From Rhynchosporium graminicola (Eukaryota; Ascomycota; Leotiomycetes; Helotiales; Ploettnerulaceae), in the NCBI GenBank assembly GCA_900074885.1, contig FJUW01000030.1:124001-188000 (forward strand): DNA of 64,000 nucleotides, written 5' to 3'. The position numbers and the translations under genes are program-made. Of the stretch, positions 20,161-33,225 are shown piece by piece; position 1 is the stretch's first letter, and each line of letters opens with the position of its first letter. The notes below the pieces were generated by a model, which was not told where the DNA came from, did no database searches, and saw only the letters and a list, made by a program, of their open reading frames with translations.

Positions 20161-20765
20161 GGTTTCTAAACCTCCTCTACAATATAACTACGCTTCTGAA
20201 GAGGTTCTAGTTCAGCTCCTTTTCTAGTGACTATTATAGGGAGAGACTAAGCTATATCTCTCTCTATAAGTAATTCTTTCGCGTTTTAATTTCTTCTCCT
20301 AAAGAAACTAGTAAACCTAGTAATAGTACTAGCGGCGCTTACTACTCACGTAGCGCTTAGGTATCAAGATCGCCTCAGAATTTCAGCTCTAGGACCTTAG
20401 TAAACCCCAGATATCGATAGAATATCTATAAAGAATCTTACGATATTAGGAGGCCTTAAATTATAAGGATATATACTCTACTAGTTATATATAGCTATTT
20501 ATACTAAATATCCTTATATATTTCAGGATTTCGCTAAGCCTTAGAATCAGTAGAAAGAAGTATCTAGATCTACTACCTATAGCTTCTCTAAGGAGAATCT
20601 ACTTATATTCTAACGCGGAAGTTATATTTAATATATTAGGTATCTCGAAACCTTATATTCCTATTTACACTTTCGAGATCCTCGAGTAACCTAAACTAGC
20701 CCTACTATCTCCCCTTCGAGCCTACCTCGAAATAAGAATAGTACTACTAACCTGGCTTCGAGCTA
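20161..20765. other. RIP-mutated repeat of unknown class, left part
   Basis: AT-rich, TA-rich and nearly free of CA/TG. Interrupted by gypsy A, whose target duplication ACTAT lies at 20766-20770 and 29966-29970; the host sequence resumes at 29971. I could not recognise any protein domain. Confidence 0.5.
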
Positions 20766-20770
20766 ACTAT

Positions 20771-21005
20771 TGTGACGCTTGCTCTAGAAAGGTCTCAAAA
20801 CTACCTGAGTAATAAGACCTCATATTACTATGAATATAAAGTAGTAAGAATCACTTGAGAATCTATAACTAAGGAGTAAAGAAGTAGAGAGAGAATAGAA
20901 ATATATATATGAAAAGGGGCCCCTAAACTCTACTCGTATAATCTCGCTTAGTAGTAAGTGTTTCTACTAATAGGGAGAGACCTCTAAACCTAACCGGTCG
21001 TCATA
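20771..21005 (-). repeat. 3' LTR of gypsy A (left end)
   Basis: 235 bp. Outer bases TGTGACGCTTGCTC keep TG where the partner at 29731 reads TATAACGCTTACTC. Confidence 0.93.
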
Positions 21006-21355
21006 CTACCCCCCCTTCCGAAAAAAGCTCGCCCTCGAGCGTTAGTCTATCTCCTTATTACTATTAAGGTAGTCGTAATTATCAATTCTATCGTAGAAAG
21101 CTTTCAGCTAATTAGGTAATCTAGCAGGAGGTCTAGCTTACGTTAGGTTATTAAGGTGGAATTATTATAGCTTAGCGGGAGCGTATTTAATATCTATAGC
21201 GTCGTACTATATGAGATCGATATCTTAATTTAACTAGGAAACTTAGTATAAGAGGCTATTACGCTACTTGCAGCACGTAAGTATATCTTCGATCTCCTAT
21301 TTATCGTTACTAGTGATATTAATAGGTAATAGCAGTAGTAAGGTTTATTGAATCG

Positions 21356-21617
21356 AGTTTTCTGGGTGAGATATTATTTAATACTATCCCCGGCGGTCTT
21401 AATCTTTCTGTTTAATATAATAACATAAGACTTAAGGCAGTATATAAGTAAGAATAAACAAGTAGAGAGGCTAAGAGCGATCTTATATAGTCTGGTACGA
21501 AGGAAACAGAAAGATATAGAGCTCTGAAGGAGTCTGCACCTTCTATATATACAAGGAGGGTATGCCTAAGGCACCGATACTGGCCCGTATCTGCCACGTA
21601 TACCATGCGCTGTCACA
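21356..21617 (-). mobile_element. fragment of family III gypsy (LTR plus leader) inside element A
   Basis: Bases 21416-21617 match the family III LTR (compare 46706-46973 and 60852-61119), beginning like ACATAAGACTTAAGGCAGTA and ending TGTCACA. The adjoining 21356-21415 match the first ~60 bp of family III internal sequence (46974 onward). It replaces about 115 bp of element A relative to B. No target duplication is seen, so it is a truncated or recombined insertion rather than a clean solo LTR. Confidence 0.65.
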
Positions 21618-24600
21618 AGAAGAGTCTATTAGTCAGGAAGTCGAGTTTTTTACTAGGTCGAGTACTCGTAAAGTAGCGTATATCTAGCTAGATAAGGTCG
21701 TCTATAGTAAAGTCGACTTTATAGCGTAAGCGATTATAGGATTAGGATATCTTAACTTAAACACGTTAGAAGCTTAATTAAGTAGTAGTCTAGGCGTCGC
21801 GCAGAAAATTAGCGTAATAAAGAGCTTACTAAGTATTCAACTTATTAGTAAGCGTAGTAGAGTTAAGTAAGTCTTTCTAATTCTAATTAATACGAGGTAT
21901 ATATCTATAAACGACTTCAAAGAGTAAGAGACCTCTAAGGGATTCGTAAGGGAGAGTTATCTAGGCGTAGTCTATAATAAGTAAGAACTCTAACTAATCG
22001 TCTTAATAGTAAGAGATAAAAAGTCGTAATCTACGTTAGAGATATTAGTTATAGATCTCTATTTAGCTATCTATTTATAAGTAGTCTACTGCAGAAAGCT
22101 ATCTTTTAGTGCTAAGAATCGTAATAACTATAGTCTAAAAGCAGGAAACAAATTAAGGCCCTCTATCAGAGGTAATCATCAATAGAGCTCCGAAATAGTA
22201 GTATACGTAGTATAAGTAAAGCTTTATAAGGTCGCGCGTATTAGAGGTCTTTTAGTATAGAATACTAATTACTTATTTACTAAAATAGTTAATAAATACG
22301 AGAACGTTATCGTAGCCGTATTTATTATAGTTAAAGCTATAGTAGTCGACTATAATATACTCCTATAAATATAATAGTACGGGCAGAGGTTAGAGGAGGC
22401 CCGGTTTCTTATCGCGCGGTACTTGAATTCGTCAGTAAGTATAATAGTTATAGTAATACTAGTTAATAGTTAAAGCGATTCCGTACCACTAGTATTATAA
22501 TACTAGTAGTTATAAGATCTTCTTTACACTTAGATAAGCAGTCTCTAATCAGTCGTATACTTCGCGTATAAGTAGCGTGCGAAGGTATAAGACATTAGGT
22601 ATAATTAGTCTTCCTTCATAGAGTAGAAGATCTTTTTCTATAGTTAGTTTTCTAAGAGTAGTAGAGAGAGCTTATTTCCGTAAAGCTTAGAGTAATAACG
22701 TAGTACGATTAGCATTAAGTACTTACTATACTATAGAAAAGACTAGCGATAAGTTAGCGACTTCTAAGGCGTTAATAAGCTTAAAGTTATCTATAGAATC
22801 AGAGCTATTCCGGAAGTTACTTATAAGTAGTACTAGATCGATTTAGTCTTCGCGTAATAGCTACTATAAACGCTAAGTTCTTTTAGCGTTATTCTAGTCG
22901 TCTAATTTATCTATTCTACGAGAGAGAGCGTCGGCAAGTAGATTATACTTCTTAGGTCGATAGATAATTATAAAGTTATAATCTGCGAGTAGCTTAGCCT
23001 ATCAGGCTTATCGTGCGTTTAGCTATTTAGAGGTTATAAAGTACTTAAGAGCTTTATAATTAGTAATAACGCGGATCTAATATAGTGCGCCTGCGAGCTT
23101 AGATCTCTAGTTACTAAAAGATCGTATAATTATAAGTATTTCCTTATCGTAAATAGCGTAATTAAGCTCGGCAGGTAGTATAGTCTTAGAGAAGTAAGCT
23201 ACTAGGAACTAGTCTTCGTCGTGCTATTGCGATAGTACACCTGCTATTACTCTATTACTAGCGTCTATTTCGATTATATAAAGTAGATATTACTAATAGT
23301 AGTAGAGGAGTAGTACCGAAGTGAGAGCGTGCTTTAGGTAATCAAAGGCATCTTTATACTCCCTAGCGAACCGAAATAACACGTTATTTTTAGTAAGTTA
23401 TATAAGAGGTTTTGCGATAATTCTATAGTCCTTAATAAATTATTAGTAGAAGTTGCAAAAGCCTAAGAACGATTATACGCCCTTAACTATAGTTAGGTAA
23501 TTCCAAGATTATATAATATTAACCTTCTTAGGGTCTACCTCGATCCTAGAAGTAGAGATAATAAATCTAAGGTATTTAGTACAAGTGACGTTGAATTTAT
23601 ACTTCTTAAGGTCGGCTTATAATCTAGCGTCTTATAATTGTTATAGTACCTTATATATATGTAATTAATACTATAGTAGGTCGTTAGAGTAAATTAGAAT
23701 ATCGTCTAGATATACTATATAGAAGTCGTCTAAGTAGTTAAATAAGATATTATTCATATATCGCTAGTACGTCGCAGAGCCGTTAGTCAGACCGAAAGGG
23801 AGTACCTTGCACTTATATGTACTATAATAGGTCCGGAAGGTCGTATACTCTTTAGAGGCTAGATCCATTCGAATTCGGTGGAACGCCTAGCGAATATCTA
23901 GTTTAGTAAATATCTTAGTAGTAGAGATTCTAGCTAGTGTTTTATCGATTAATAGTAGTAGATATTAATCCTTCCTCGTGAGGTTATTAAGTGCGCGAAA
24001 GTTAATATAGAATCTTAGACTTCTATTAGCTTTCTTAACGAAAAGAATAAGTATAGCGTATAGTACTTAAGAAGGTTCGATGAAACCTTTAGCTAAGTTA
24101 TTAGTAATATACGCCTTAACGACTTTAAGTTCTTCAGCTAATATCTTATATAAGGGGGAGTATTTAAAGTTCTTCTCGGCCCCTTCCTTAAGCTTAATTC
24201 AGTGATTATATAAGCGATAAGGAGAGAGAATATCGCTAGCTTCCTTAGAAAAGACGTATACCTACTAGCTATACTCGTAAGGGGTCTGTAGTTCTGAATC
24301 TAATTCGCTTAAGCTAATAGTAAATTACTAGGCGGTTTTACGACGTTCCGTAAGGTCGATAGTCAAAGATATAATAGTAGTATTATATTACTAAACTGCG
24401 ATTCGGTTATTAAGAAGCTTATCTATCTCGTGAAAAGTAATAGAGAAGATCTTATTATTAGAAGACTTCTAGCGTTTATATAAGAGATAGAAGGCTAGGC
24501 TACTAATTATATAAATCTCTAGTGCAGGAGGCTCTAGAAGAGGTCTGAGCACACGAGGTGATCTTTATCGCTTCCGAAATGTCGTAATAGCTATTTTTAT

Positions 24601-24867
24601 ACTTTAAGTAGCTTCTGTTAAGTCGCGAGATAGTATTCCGAGTAACTATTAGTCTATAGTATAAATTATATAAGCGTAGTCTTATACGTAAGTCTTTAAC
24701 GTAAAGACTTCTAATTAGAGTTAAAGTAGAGATTCACGCGAGATATAAGCGATAATATCGCTGAATCGTACGCATTTCGGCTATATATCAGTAGCTTCTC
24801 TAGAGTATAAAGACTTCTCTTTACTACTCTATTCTTATTCTTTAAGTAATAAACACTTAGGCTCGTC

Positions 24868-26671
24868 GTATCTATAATAAGTAGTATAAACGCTAGAGAA
24901 ACGGTCCTAACTGATCAGCAGTAGTAATAGAGGGTTAGTTACTTATAGAATACTCTTTAGGGGAGAGTTTTAGATATTTTTATAGCTATAAGTCTCCTTA
25001 GAAATACGCTTCCGAGCTAGTAATAGTCATTTAATAATAGAGATAGAGTTAATAATAGCTCGAATATTAATAAGAGAGTTAGCTGCGCTTTGCTATTCCT
25101 CGTACGCTTCCTAGAACTAATTAAGGCGTTCGTTTCGTTCGTTAGCGTCGTATTAGTAGCGCTAGTAAGTACGGTATTTACGTAAGTCCTTAATCTCGAT
25201 CGGAGAGCTATAAACGTTACTAGGAGGAGTATATAGTAGCTAAATGATCTATTATTTAGAGGCATCTAAGAGTACTTAATATTCCGAAAGCCAGGTCCTT
25301 CCGAGTATAATACTATAGTTTCTAAGAGTAGTAATAAGAAAGGGGGTAAATACCTAAACGCGACGATCTACTATTAAATTAAATATCGTATAGTAACTAA
25401 TAGTACTACTATTAACGCTATTAAAGCCTTTAATAGGAATTACGTTTAGTAGAGGGTGAATTAAAAGTTTTAAGAAGAAGGAAAGGGATTTAAGAAAAGA
25501 ATAATTAATAAAATAGTATCTATTAGCTCCAGAATCGAGAAGTGCGAGTAGCTTATATAAGAGTCTATTCTTAGTAAGAGTAGCATATATAGTAAATAAT
25601 TAACTACTAAGAAGCTTCATAAGGTCAAGATATCGCATATCTCGTATACTACCTAGGAAGGAGTCTTTCCCTAAGCGTAGTCTTTTACTAGCGGTTTAAT
25701 ATACTCTTAGGCGTTATCGTACGTCTCTTCGTTGTTATTATCTTCTGACTCGCTATAAACGTCGTTATTAGCGTTAATTACGTTAATTCGATACGGAGTG
25801 TTAGGTCGAGCTGACGACGAGCGTAGATATAAGGTAGGCGTAAAGTAACGAGAAGCATTCGCTAGCGATTATACACGAGGCGTATCGTTTCGTGCAGAGT
25901 ATAGTACTTATTTACTAGTCGTACTAGTGTTCTCGGGCGTAAGAAGACTAATTTACAGATAAGAAGAGGAGTTAGTACTATAGCGCTAGGAGGAGGTATT
26001 TATAGGGCGTTCCCGAGTCGCGCTAGCTTTAGCCGAAGACTCGGAATAATAAGTCTTTTTAATAAATCAACCTTAGTCTTTAGCTTATATAGCTTTAACG
26101 TATTCTTCTAGTATCCTTAACGTTCGGTACTATTAGAAGAGCTATTTCCGTAGCTATATAAGTAGCTTCTCCTATAAGTCTATTTTCAGAGTTAATTAAT
26201 TATTTACTCTAGCTTTACGAGCTAGCGTACGAAACTCGTAGTAGAACGTCTAGAAGGTCTACTTATAATTTATCTTTAGCGCAGAGTAGCTAGCTCTTAT
26301 AGTTTATTAGTTATATAGATTAGATAAGAAGGAGACGAGTTAAGTAATTATATCGAGTGAATCGATTATACTGCCTTCTTCGTTATATTCTAGTTCTAAG
26401 AATAAGAGTTCCAGGTAAGTTCTAGCTATTCCTTCTGTTTAGTTAAGTAACTAATCTTTATAGTAGTCTTTATCGATAAAGTAGCTAGAGTAGCGCCGGA
26501 GAGCGTTACGTATCTATACTTCCTAGAGTTTTAGAGAGTAGTCGATTCTATTAGAGAGCTTATTTAGAAGGTTCGGTATCTTCTCTATACGCGTAGCGTA
26601 TAATATTAATAATATTCCTCTAATAGATTATTCTCGACGATAATTATTAGGCGTAAGAGTAGCGTTATCTT
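24868..26671. repeat. 1804-bp block duplicated across the N gap (left copy)
   Basis: Identical to 27136-28939 apart from one noted difference (25383 A versus 27651 G). It ends exactly at the first N. Confidence 0.97.
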
Positions 26672-27135
26672 NNNNNNNNNNNNNNNNNNNNNNNNNNNNN
26701 NNNNNNNNNNNNNNNNNNNNNNNNNNNNNNNNNNNNNNNNNNNNNNNNNNNNNNNNNNNNNNNNNNNNNNNNNNNNNNNNNNNNNNNNNNNNNNNNNNNN
26801 NNNNNNNNNNNNNNNNNNNNNNNNNNNNNNNNNNNNNNNNNNNNNNNNNNNNNNNNNNNNNNNNNNNNNNNNNNNNNNNNNNNNNNNNNNNNNNNNNNNN
26901 NNNNNNNNNNNNNNNNNNNNNNNNNNNNNNNNNNNNNNNNNNNNNNNNNNNNNNNNNNNNNNNNNNNNNNNNNNNNNNNNNNNNNNNNNNNNNNNNNNNN
27001 NNNNNNNNNNNNNNNNNNNNNNNNNNNNNNNNNNNNNNNNNNNNNNNNNNNNNNNNNNNNNNNNNNNNNNNNNNNNNNNNNNNNNNNNNNNNNNNNNNNN
27101 NNNNNNNNNNNNNNNNNNNNNNNNNNNNNNNNNNN
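26672..27135. other. assembly gap (464 N)
   Basis: Run of N inside gypsy A, flanked on both sides by the same 1804-bp sequence. Confidence 1.
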
Positions 27136-28939
27136 GTATCTATAATAAGTAGTATAAACGCTAGAGAAACGGTCCTAACTGATCAGCAGTAGTAATAGAG
27201 GGTTAGTTACTTATAGAATACTCTTTAGGGGAGAGTTTTAGATATTTTTATAGCTATAAGTCTCCTTAGAAATACGCTTCCGAGCTAGTAATAGTCATTT
27301 AATAATAGAGATAGAGTTAATAATAGCTCGAATATTAATAAGAGAGTTAGCTGCGCTTTGCTATTCCTCGTACGCTTCCTAGAACTAATTAAGGCGTTCG
27401 TTTCGTTCGTTAGCGTCGTATTAGTAGCGCTAGTAAGTACGGTATTTACGTAAGTCCTTAATCTCGATCGGAGAGCTATAAACGTTACTAGGAGGAGTAT
27501 ATAGTAGCTAAATGATCTATTATTTAGAGGCATCTAAGAGTACTTAATATTCCGAAAGCCAGGTCCTTCCGAGTATAATACTATAGTTTCTAAGAGTAGT
27601 AATAAGAAAGGGGGTAAATACCTAAACGCGACGATCTACTATTAAATTAAGTATCGTATAGTAACTAATAGTACTACTATTAACGCTATTAAAGCCTTTA
27701 ATAGGAATTACGTTTAGTAGAGGGTGAATTAAAAGTTTTAAGAAGAAGGAAAGGGATTTAAGAAAAGAATAATTAATAAAATAGTATCTATTAGCTCCAG
27801 AATCGAGAAGTGCGAGTAGCTTATATAAGAGTCTATTCTTAGTAAGAGTAGCATATATAGTAAATAATTAACTACTAAGAAGCTTCATAAGGTCAAGATA
27901 TCGCATATCTCGTATACTACCTAGGAAGGAGTCTTTCCCTAAGCGTAGTCTTTTACTAGCGGTTTAATATACTCTTAGGCGTTATCGTACGTCTCTTCGT
28001 TGTTATTATCTTCTGACTCGCTATAAACGTCGTTATTAGCGTTAATTACGTTAATTCGATACGGAGTGTTAGGTCGAGCTGACGACGAGCGTAGATATAA
28101 GGTAGGCGTAAAGTAACGAGAAGCATTCGCTAGCGATTATACACGAGGCGTATCGTTTCGTGCAGAGTATAGTACTTATTTACTAGTCGTACTAGTGTTC
28201 TCGGGCGTAAGAAGACTAATTTACAGATAAGAAGAGGAGTTAGTACTATAGCGCTAGGAGGAGGTATTTATAGGGCGTTCCCGAGTCGCGCTAGCTTTAG
28301 CCGAAGACTCGGAATAATAAGTCTTTTTAATAAATCAACCTTAGTCTTTAGCTTATATAGCTTTAACGTATTCTTCTAGTATCCTTAACGTTCGGTACTA
28401 TTAGAAGAGCTATTTCCGTAGCTATATAAGTAGCTTCTCCTATAAGTCTATTTTCAGAGTTAATTAATTATTTACTCTAGCTTTACGAGCTAGCGTACGA
28501 AACTCGTAGTAGAACGTCTAGAAGGTCTACTTATAATTTATCTTTAGCGCAGAGTAGCTAGCTCTTATAGTTTATTAGTTATATAGATTAGATAAGAAGG
28601 AGACGAGTTAAGTAATTATATCGAGTGAATCGATTATACTGCCTTCTTCGTTATATTCTAGTTCTAAGAATAAGAGTTCCAGGTAAGTTCTAGCTATTCC
28701 TTCTGTTTAGTTAAGTAACTAATCTTTATAGTAGTCTTTATCGATAAAGTAGCTAGAGTAGCGCCGGAGAGCGTTACGTATCTATACTTCCTAGAGTTTT
28801 AGAGAGTAGTCGATTCTATTAGAGAGCTTATTTAGAAGGTTCGGTATCTTCTCTATACGCGTAGCGTATAATATTAATAATATTCCTCTAATAGATTATT
28901 CTCGACGATAATTATTAGGCGTAAGAGTAGCGTTATCTT
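27136..28939. repeat. 1804-bp block duplicated across the N gap (right copy)
   Basis: Begins exactly at the first base after the gap with the sequence found at 24868. Gypsy B shows this region only once, so the duplication is not a family trait. Confidence 0.97.
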
Positions 28940-29502
28940 CTTCAATTAATAGTAGTAGTATTATACACGATTAAACGTTATTAAATAATATAGACTTAGT
29001 AGAGCGCTAAGCAGTTAACTAGTATAGTTCTAGGAACTCGTCCCGTAACTAGCGTAGTTCTATAGATAGGTCGGCGTTTAATTATCTCTCCTCTGCGAGC
29101 TTCTTTTCTGCCTCTTATAGCTAGTAAGTATAGTCTTCCTATAAGTTACTTATAGTTACTATTAATATAAGGGTATTATCGGGGAGGTTTAGCGACTTAG
29201 TGAGTTTATTAATTATAATAAGAGTTAGGGAGCTTAACTCGGACGAGGCGTTATCGCGAGTACTCTCTACTATAGAGAGAGGTAAGTTACAGTAAGTATT
29301 ACGAGTCGCCGAAGAATAGGAGGTAGAGGGAGTCAGAGAACCGGTAGTCGATTTATTAGACTTAGGTTACTTCGGTTTAGGTATTATTCTTCAAGTTTAT
29401 ACTTAGTATAAGCCTTCTCTATATAGCGTAGTCTCCTGCGTTTAGTAGCTCTAGGCATAGAGGTATAATATAAGTAGATATTTACTATCTTCCCGGATAT
29501 AG

Positions 29503-29707
29503 GTAAAAGAGTTATAGATAATATAACGCTTACTCTAGAAAGGTCTTAAAACTACCTGAGTAATAAGACCTTATATTACTATGAATATAAAGTAGTAAGA
29601 ATCACTTAAGAATCTATAACTAAGGAGTGAAGAAGTAGAGAGAGAATAGAAGTATATATATGAAAAGGGGCCCCTAAACTCTACTCGTGTAATCTCGCTT
29701 AGCAGTA
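29503..29707. repeat. 205-bp block duplicated around a single N (left copy)
   Basis: Leader plus most of the LTR of element A, ending at the ambiguous base 29708; repeated at 29712-29916 with one difference. Confidence 0.93.
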
Positions 29708-29711
29708 NTAA

Positions 29712-29916
29712 GTAAAAGAGTTATAGATAATATAACGCTTACTCTAGAAAGGTCTTAAAACTACCTGAGTAATAAGACCTTATATTACTATGAATATAAA
29801 GTAGTAAGAATCACTTAAGAATCTACAACTAAGGAGTGAAGAAGTAGAGAGAGAATAGAAGTATATATATGAAAAGGGGCCCCTAAACTCTACTCGTGTA
29901 ATCTCGCTTAGCAGTA
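29712..29916. repeat. 205-bp block duplicated around a single N (right copy)
   Basis: Same bases as 29503-29707, offset 209. Here the LTR continues to its true end at 29965. Confidence 0.93.
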
Positions 29917-29965
29917 AGTGTTTCTACTAATAGGGAGAGACCTCCAAACCTGACCGGTCGTCACA
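29731..29965 (-). repeat. 5' LTR of gypsy A (right end)
   Basis: 235 bp. Outer bases CCAAACCTGACCGGTCGTCA keep CA/TG where the left LTR has CTAAACCTAACCGGTCGTCA. Confidence 0.93.
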
Positions 29966-29970
29966 ACTAT

Positions 29971-31033
29971 AAATAATATTAATACTAGAAGCTAAATAGT
30001 ATTACTATAACTAGCTATAATTACTATAATATATTAATAATACTTAGTACTCTAGTAATAAAGAATCTAATAATATTAACTCTTTCTTCTAAGAGTTAAT
30101 AAATGATATACTTATATAGTCGCTTAAGATATATCTTATCTATTAAATATCAGAATCTAAAGTAATAGATTTAGTAAATTCTTATACTATCTTATAACCC
30201 TTATATGTAACCTTATACGAAGAATTAAAGGGATTAACTCGAAAGTTCTCTAAATTTCAGATTTTCGAGAACCCGAATATCGAGGAGCTTATTTACCTTA
30301 TCTTAGCCCGAGTAATCTCGAAGCTAGCCCCACCTTACCCTATAACTTCTATATAGCCTCCCTCGAGCTAATCTAGTATTATATTAGTAGCAAAGATAAA
30401 CTCTATATATTAACTTTCTAGCTATAAGATATTATACTCCTTAAGATATAATAGCTAAAACGTATCGAGAGAATTACTAGTTATATAGTCTTATATATTA
30501 GAGTCTTCAGAGTCTGTATTAAGTTTCTAAGCCTTTATATTAATTAAATATTTAATAGGAATAAGCTCTATATCTAATACTTATTATTATAAACTAAGAA
30601 ATATCGAAAAGAGTATAACTTCTTAGGAATTATCTGCTCTATTAATACTAAAGAAGCTACTAAATATAGCCTAAACTTAAAACCTCCTATAATTAGTATA
30701 GATAGTAAAGCTAATATAGCTATAGTATTAAGCTAATATGATTATAAAGAAGAGAGAAGAAACACTAGAGGTAGCTAAGATACTAACTCTCCTATAAGCT
30801 TTTAAGGTTTCTATCTTTAATTAAACTTACGTAAGATATAAGTAAACCCTACTTAGAGAAATAATAGAGTAATTAAAGGAAAGAATTTGATAGAAACTAG
30901 ATTCTAGGATATATATTAAGACTACTCGAGAGAAAGTTAAGAAGACTAAGATAAGTAAGATATCTAGAATATCTAGAATAAAGATATCCCGATTTAAGAG
31001 AGCTAAGGATTTCTGCGATAACGGAGATATACT
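29971..31033. other. RIP-mutated repeat of unknown class, right part
   Basis: Continuation of the sequence left of gypsy A. A plus-strand frame near 30800-31020 reads as a Lys/Arg-rich stretch (K-K-T-K-I-S-K-I-S-R-I) between stops, with no family I can name. Cut at 31033 by the left end of gypsy B. Confidence 0.45.
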
Positions 31034-31268
31034 TGTGACGACTAGTCAGATTGGAGGTTTCCCCCTATTGGTGGAAACACTTACTGCTAAGCGAGATTAC
31101 ACGAGTAGAGTTTAGGGGCCCCTTTTCATGTATATACTTCCCTTCTCTCTCTACTTCTTCACTCCTTAGTTATAGATTCTAAGTTGATTCTTACTACTTT
31201 ATATTCTATATAATATGAGGTCTTACCTATTAAGTAATAAGTAAGACCTTTCTAGAGTAAGCGTTATA
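31034..31268 (+). repeat. left LTR of gypsy B (A-type)
   Basis: 235 bp, TGTGACG to CGTTATA, aligning over its whole length with the LTRs of element A. Confidence 0.92.
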
Positions 31269-32877
31269 TTATCTATAACTCTTTTACTTACGTCTAGGAA
31301 GATAGTAAATATCTACTTATACTATACCTCTGTGCCTAGAGCTACTAAACGCAAGAGACTACGCTATATAGAGAAGGCTTATACTAAGTACAAACTTGAA
31401 GAATAGCACCTAAATAGAAGTAACCTAAGTCCGATAAATCGACGACTAGTTCTCTAACTCCTTCTATCTCCTACTCTTCAGCGACTCGCAATACTCGCTG
31501 TAATCCACCCCTCTCTATAGTAGAGAGTGCTCGCGACGACGCCTCATCCGAGTTGAGCTCTCTAACTCCTACTATAATTAACGAACTCACTAAGTTACTA
31601 AACCTCCCTGATAATACTCCTATAGTAATAGTAACTATGAGTAACTCATAGGAAGATCGTGCTTACTAGCTGCAAGAGGCAGAAAGAAGGCTCGCGGAGG
31701 AAATATAATTAAAGAAGGATATAGCAGATCAATTACAATAATTATAGATTGAACTACGTGAGGTACGCTAAACGATAGCTACTTATACTACTAAATCTAT
31801 ATCTTTCGATAATCCTTATTTACTAACTCCTCTACTATTAATTAAAGAAAACTCTCGTAGAGAACGCTCTATAAGTGGAATTTCTTCTATATCTTACGCT
31901 ACTCGTATTAAGAAGATTCCGAACCTTCCAAATAGGATCTCTGATAGAATCGACTACTCTCTAAAGCTCTAAGAAGTATAGATACGTAACGCTCTCCGGC
32001 GCTACTCTAGCTACTTCCTTGATGAAGATCACTATAAAGATTAGTTACTTAATTAAACAGAAGGAATAGCTAGAACTTACTTGGAACTCGTATTCTTAGA
32101 ACTAGAATATAACAAGGAAAGTAATATAATCGATTCACTTGATATAATCACTTAACTCGTCTCCTTCTTATTAAACCCATATGATTAGTAAACTATAAGA
32201 GCTAGCTATTTAGCGCTAAGGATAAAGTATAAATAGACCTTTTAGACGTTCTATTAGGAATTCTATACGCTAGCTTATAAAGCTAGTATAAATAACTAAT
32301 CGACTCTGAAAATAGACTTATAGGAGAAGCTACTTATATAGCTACGGAAATAGCTCTTCTAATAGTATAGAACGTCAAGAACACTAGAAGAATATATTAA
32401 AGCTATATAAGCTGAAGATCAAGGTTAATTTATCGAAAAGACTTACTATTCCGAGTCTTCGGCTAAGGCTAGCGCGACCCGGGAACGCCCTATTAATACC
32501 TCCTCTTAATAACGCAATAAAAGCTCCTCTTCTTCTAATCCTCTAAAGACTTATATTGAATTTAGTCTAAAAGACTCTTTTGCTACTACTACTAATATAC
32601 CCCCTCGGGAAAATAGTTCCTTATACTAATACTCTGCACGAAGTGATACACCTCGTGTATAATCGCCTTCTAATACTACTTATCACTTTACTTCTAATCG
32701 ATTATCTATTCGTTTAAATACTCTCTAATATATTAATAAAATTAATACTAAAGATAGAATTAATAGCGAATTATTAGGTAACAACTAAGTAGTATTTTAA
32801 GATACTAACGAGACCTTAAAACTACTAGTAAAAGACTACGCCTAGGGAAAGACTCCTTCTTAGGTAGTATACGAGAT

Positions 32878-33225
32878 ATGCGATATCTCGACTTTACGAA
32901 GCTTCTTAGTAGTAAATTATTTACTATATATGCTACTTTTACTAAGAATAGACTTTCGTATAAGTTACTTGCACTTCTTAATTCTAGAGCTAATAGATAT
33001 TATTTTATTAATTATTCTTTTCTTAAATCTCTTTCCTTCCTTCTAAAACTTTCGATTTACCTTTTACTAAACGTAATTCCTATTAAAGGTTTTAATAGCG
33101 TTAATAGTAGTATAATTAGCTACTATATAATACTTAACTTAATAGTAGATCGCTATATCCAGGTATTTACTCCCTTTCTTATTATTACTCTCAGAAACTG
33201 TAGTATTATACTCGGAAGAACTTAG
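32878..33225 (+). pseudogene. retropepsin domain of gypsy B, longest surviving frame
   Basis: 115 codons without a stop. The active-site motif normally L-D-S-G-A-N reads L-N-S-R-A-N, both changes being G-to-A or the equivalent RIP type, so the catalytic Asp is lost. The segment continues V-I-P-I-K-G-F, I-I-L-N-L-I-V-D and C-S-I-I-L-G-R-T, typical of the fungal gypsy protease fold. The frame survives by chance because few Trp/Gln codons occur here; it is not a separate gene. Confidence 0.8.

Larger units (their letters stand above)
21060..29500 (-). pseudogene. gag-pol relic of gypsy A
   Basis: Minus-strand polyprotein remains. From right to left: gag (about 28.9-26 kb after discounting the duplicated block), retropepsin around 25340-25640, reverse transcriptase about 24250-23650 with recognisable P-F-G-L-T-N and Y-L-D-D-I-L-I-Y motifs, RNase H about 23400-22900, integrase about 22600-21650, then a chromodomain-like C-terminus ending near 21030 in D-Y-D-Y-L-N-S-N-K-E. 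Stops are mostly TAG/TAA. Element B carries the same protein on the plus strand, which confirms the family. The integrase-chromodomain part is interrupted by a foreign LTR fragment at 21356-21617. Confidence 0.85.
20771..29965 (-). mobile_element. Ty3/gypsy element A, family II, minus orientation
   Basis: 235-bp LTRs (TGTGACG to CGTCACA) at both ends and target duplication ACTAT. The coding direction is minus: reverse transcriptase reads right to left around 23650-24250. Apparent length is 9195 bp, but two assembly duplications (2268 and 209 bp) inflate it; about 6.7 kb is the likely real size, matching element B without its insertion. Confidence 0.93.

Noticed and set aside
25017..25265. Two identical 82-codon frames (also 27285-27533) as a conserved duplicated gene
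   Set aside because: They lie in the assembly-duplicated block and read a frame within a dead gypsy polyprotein.
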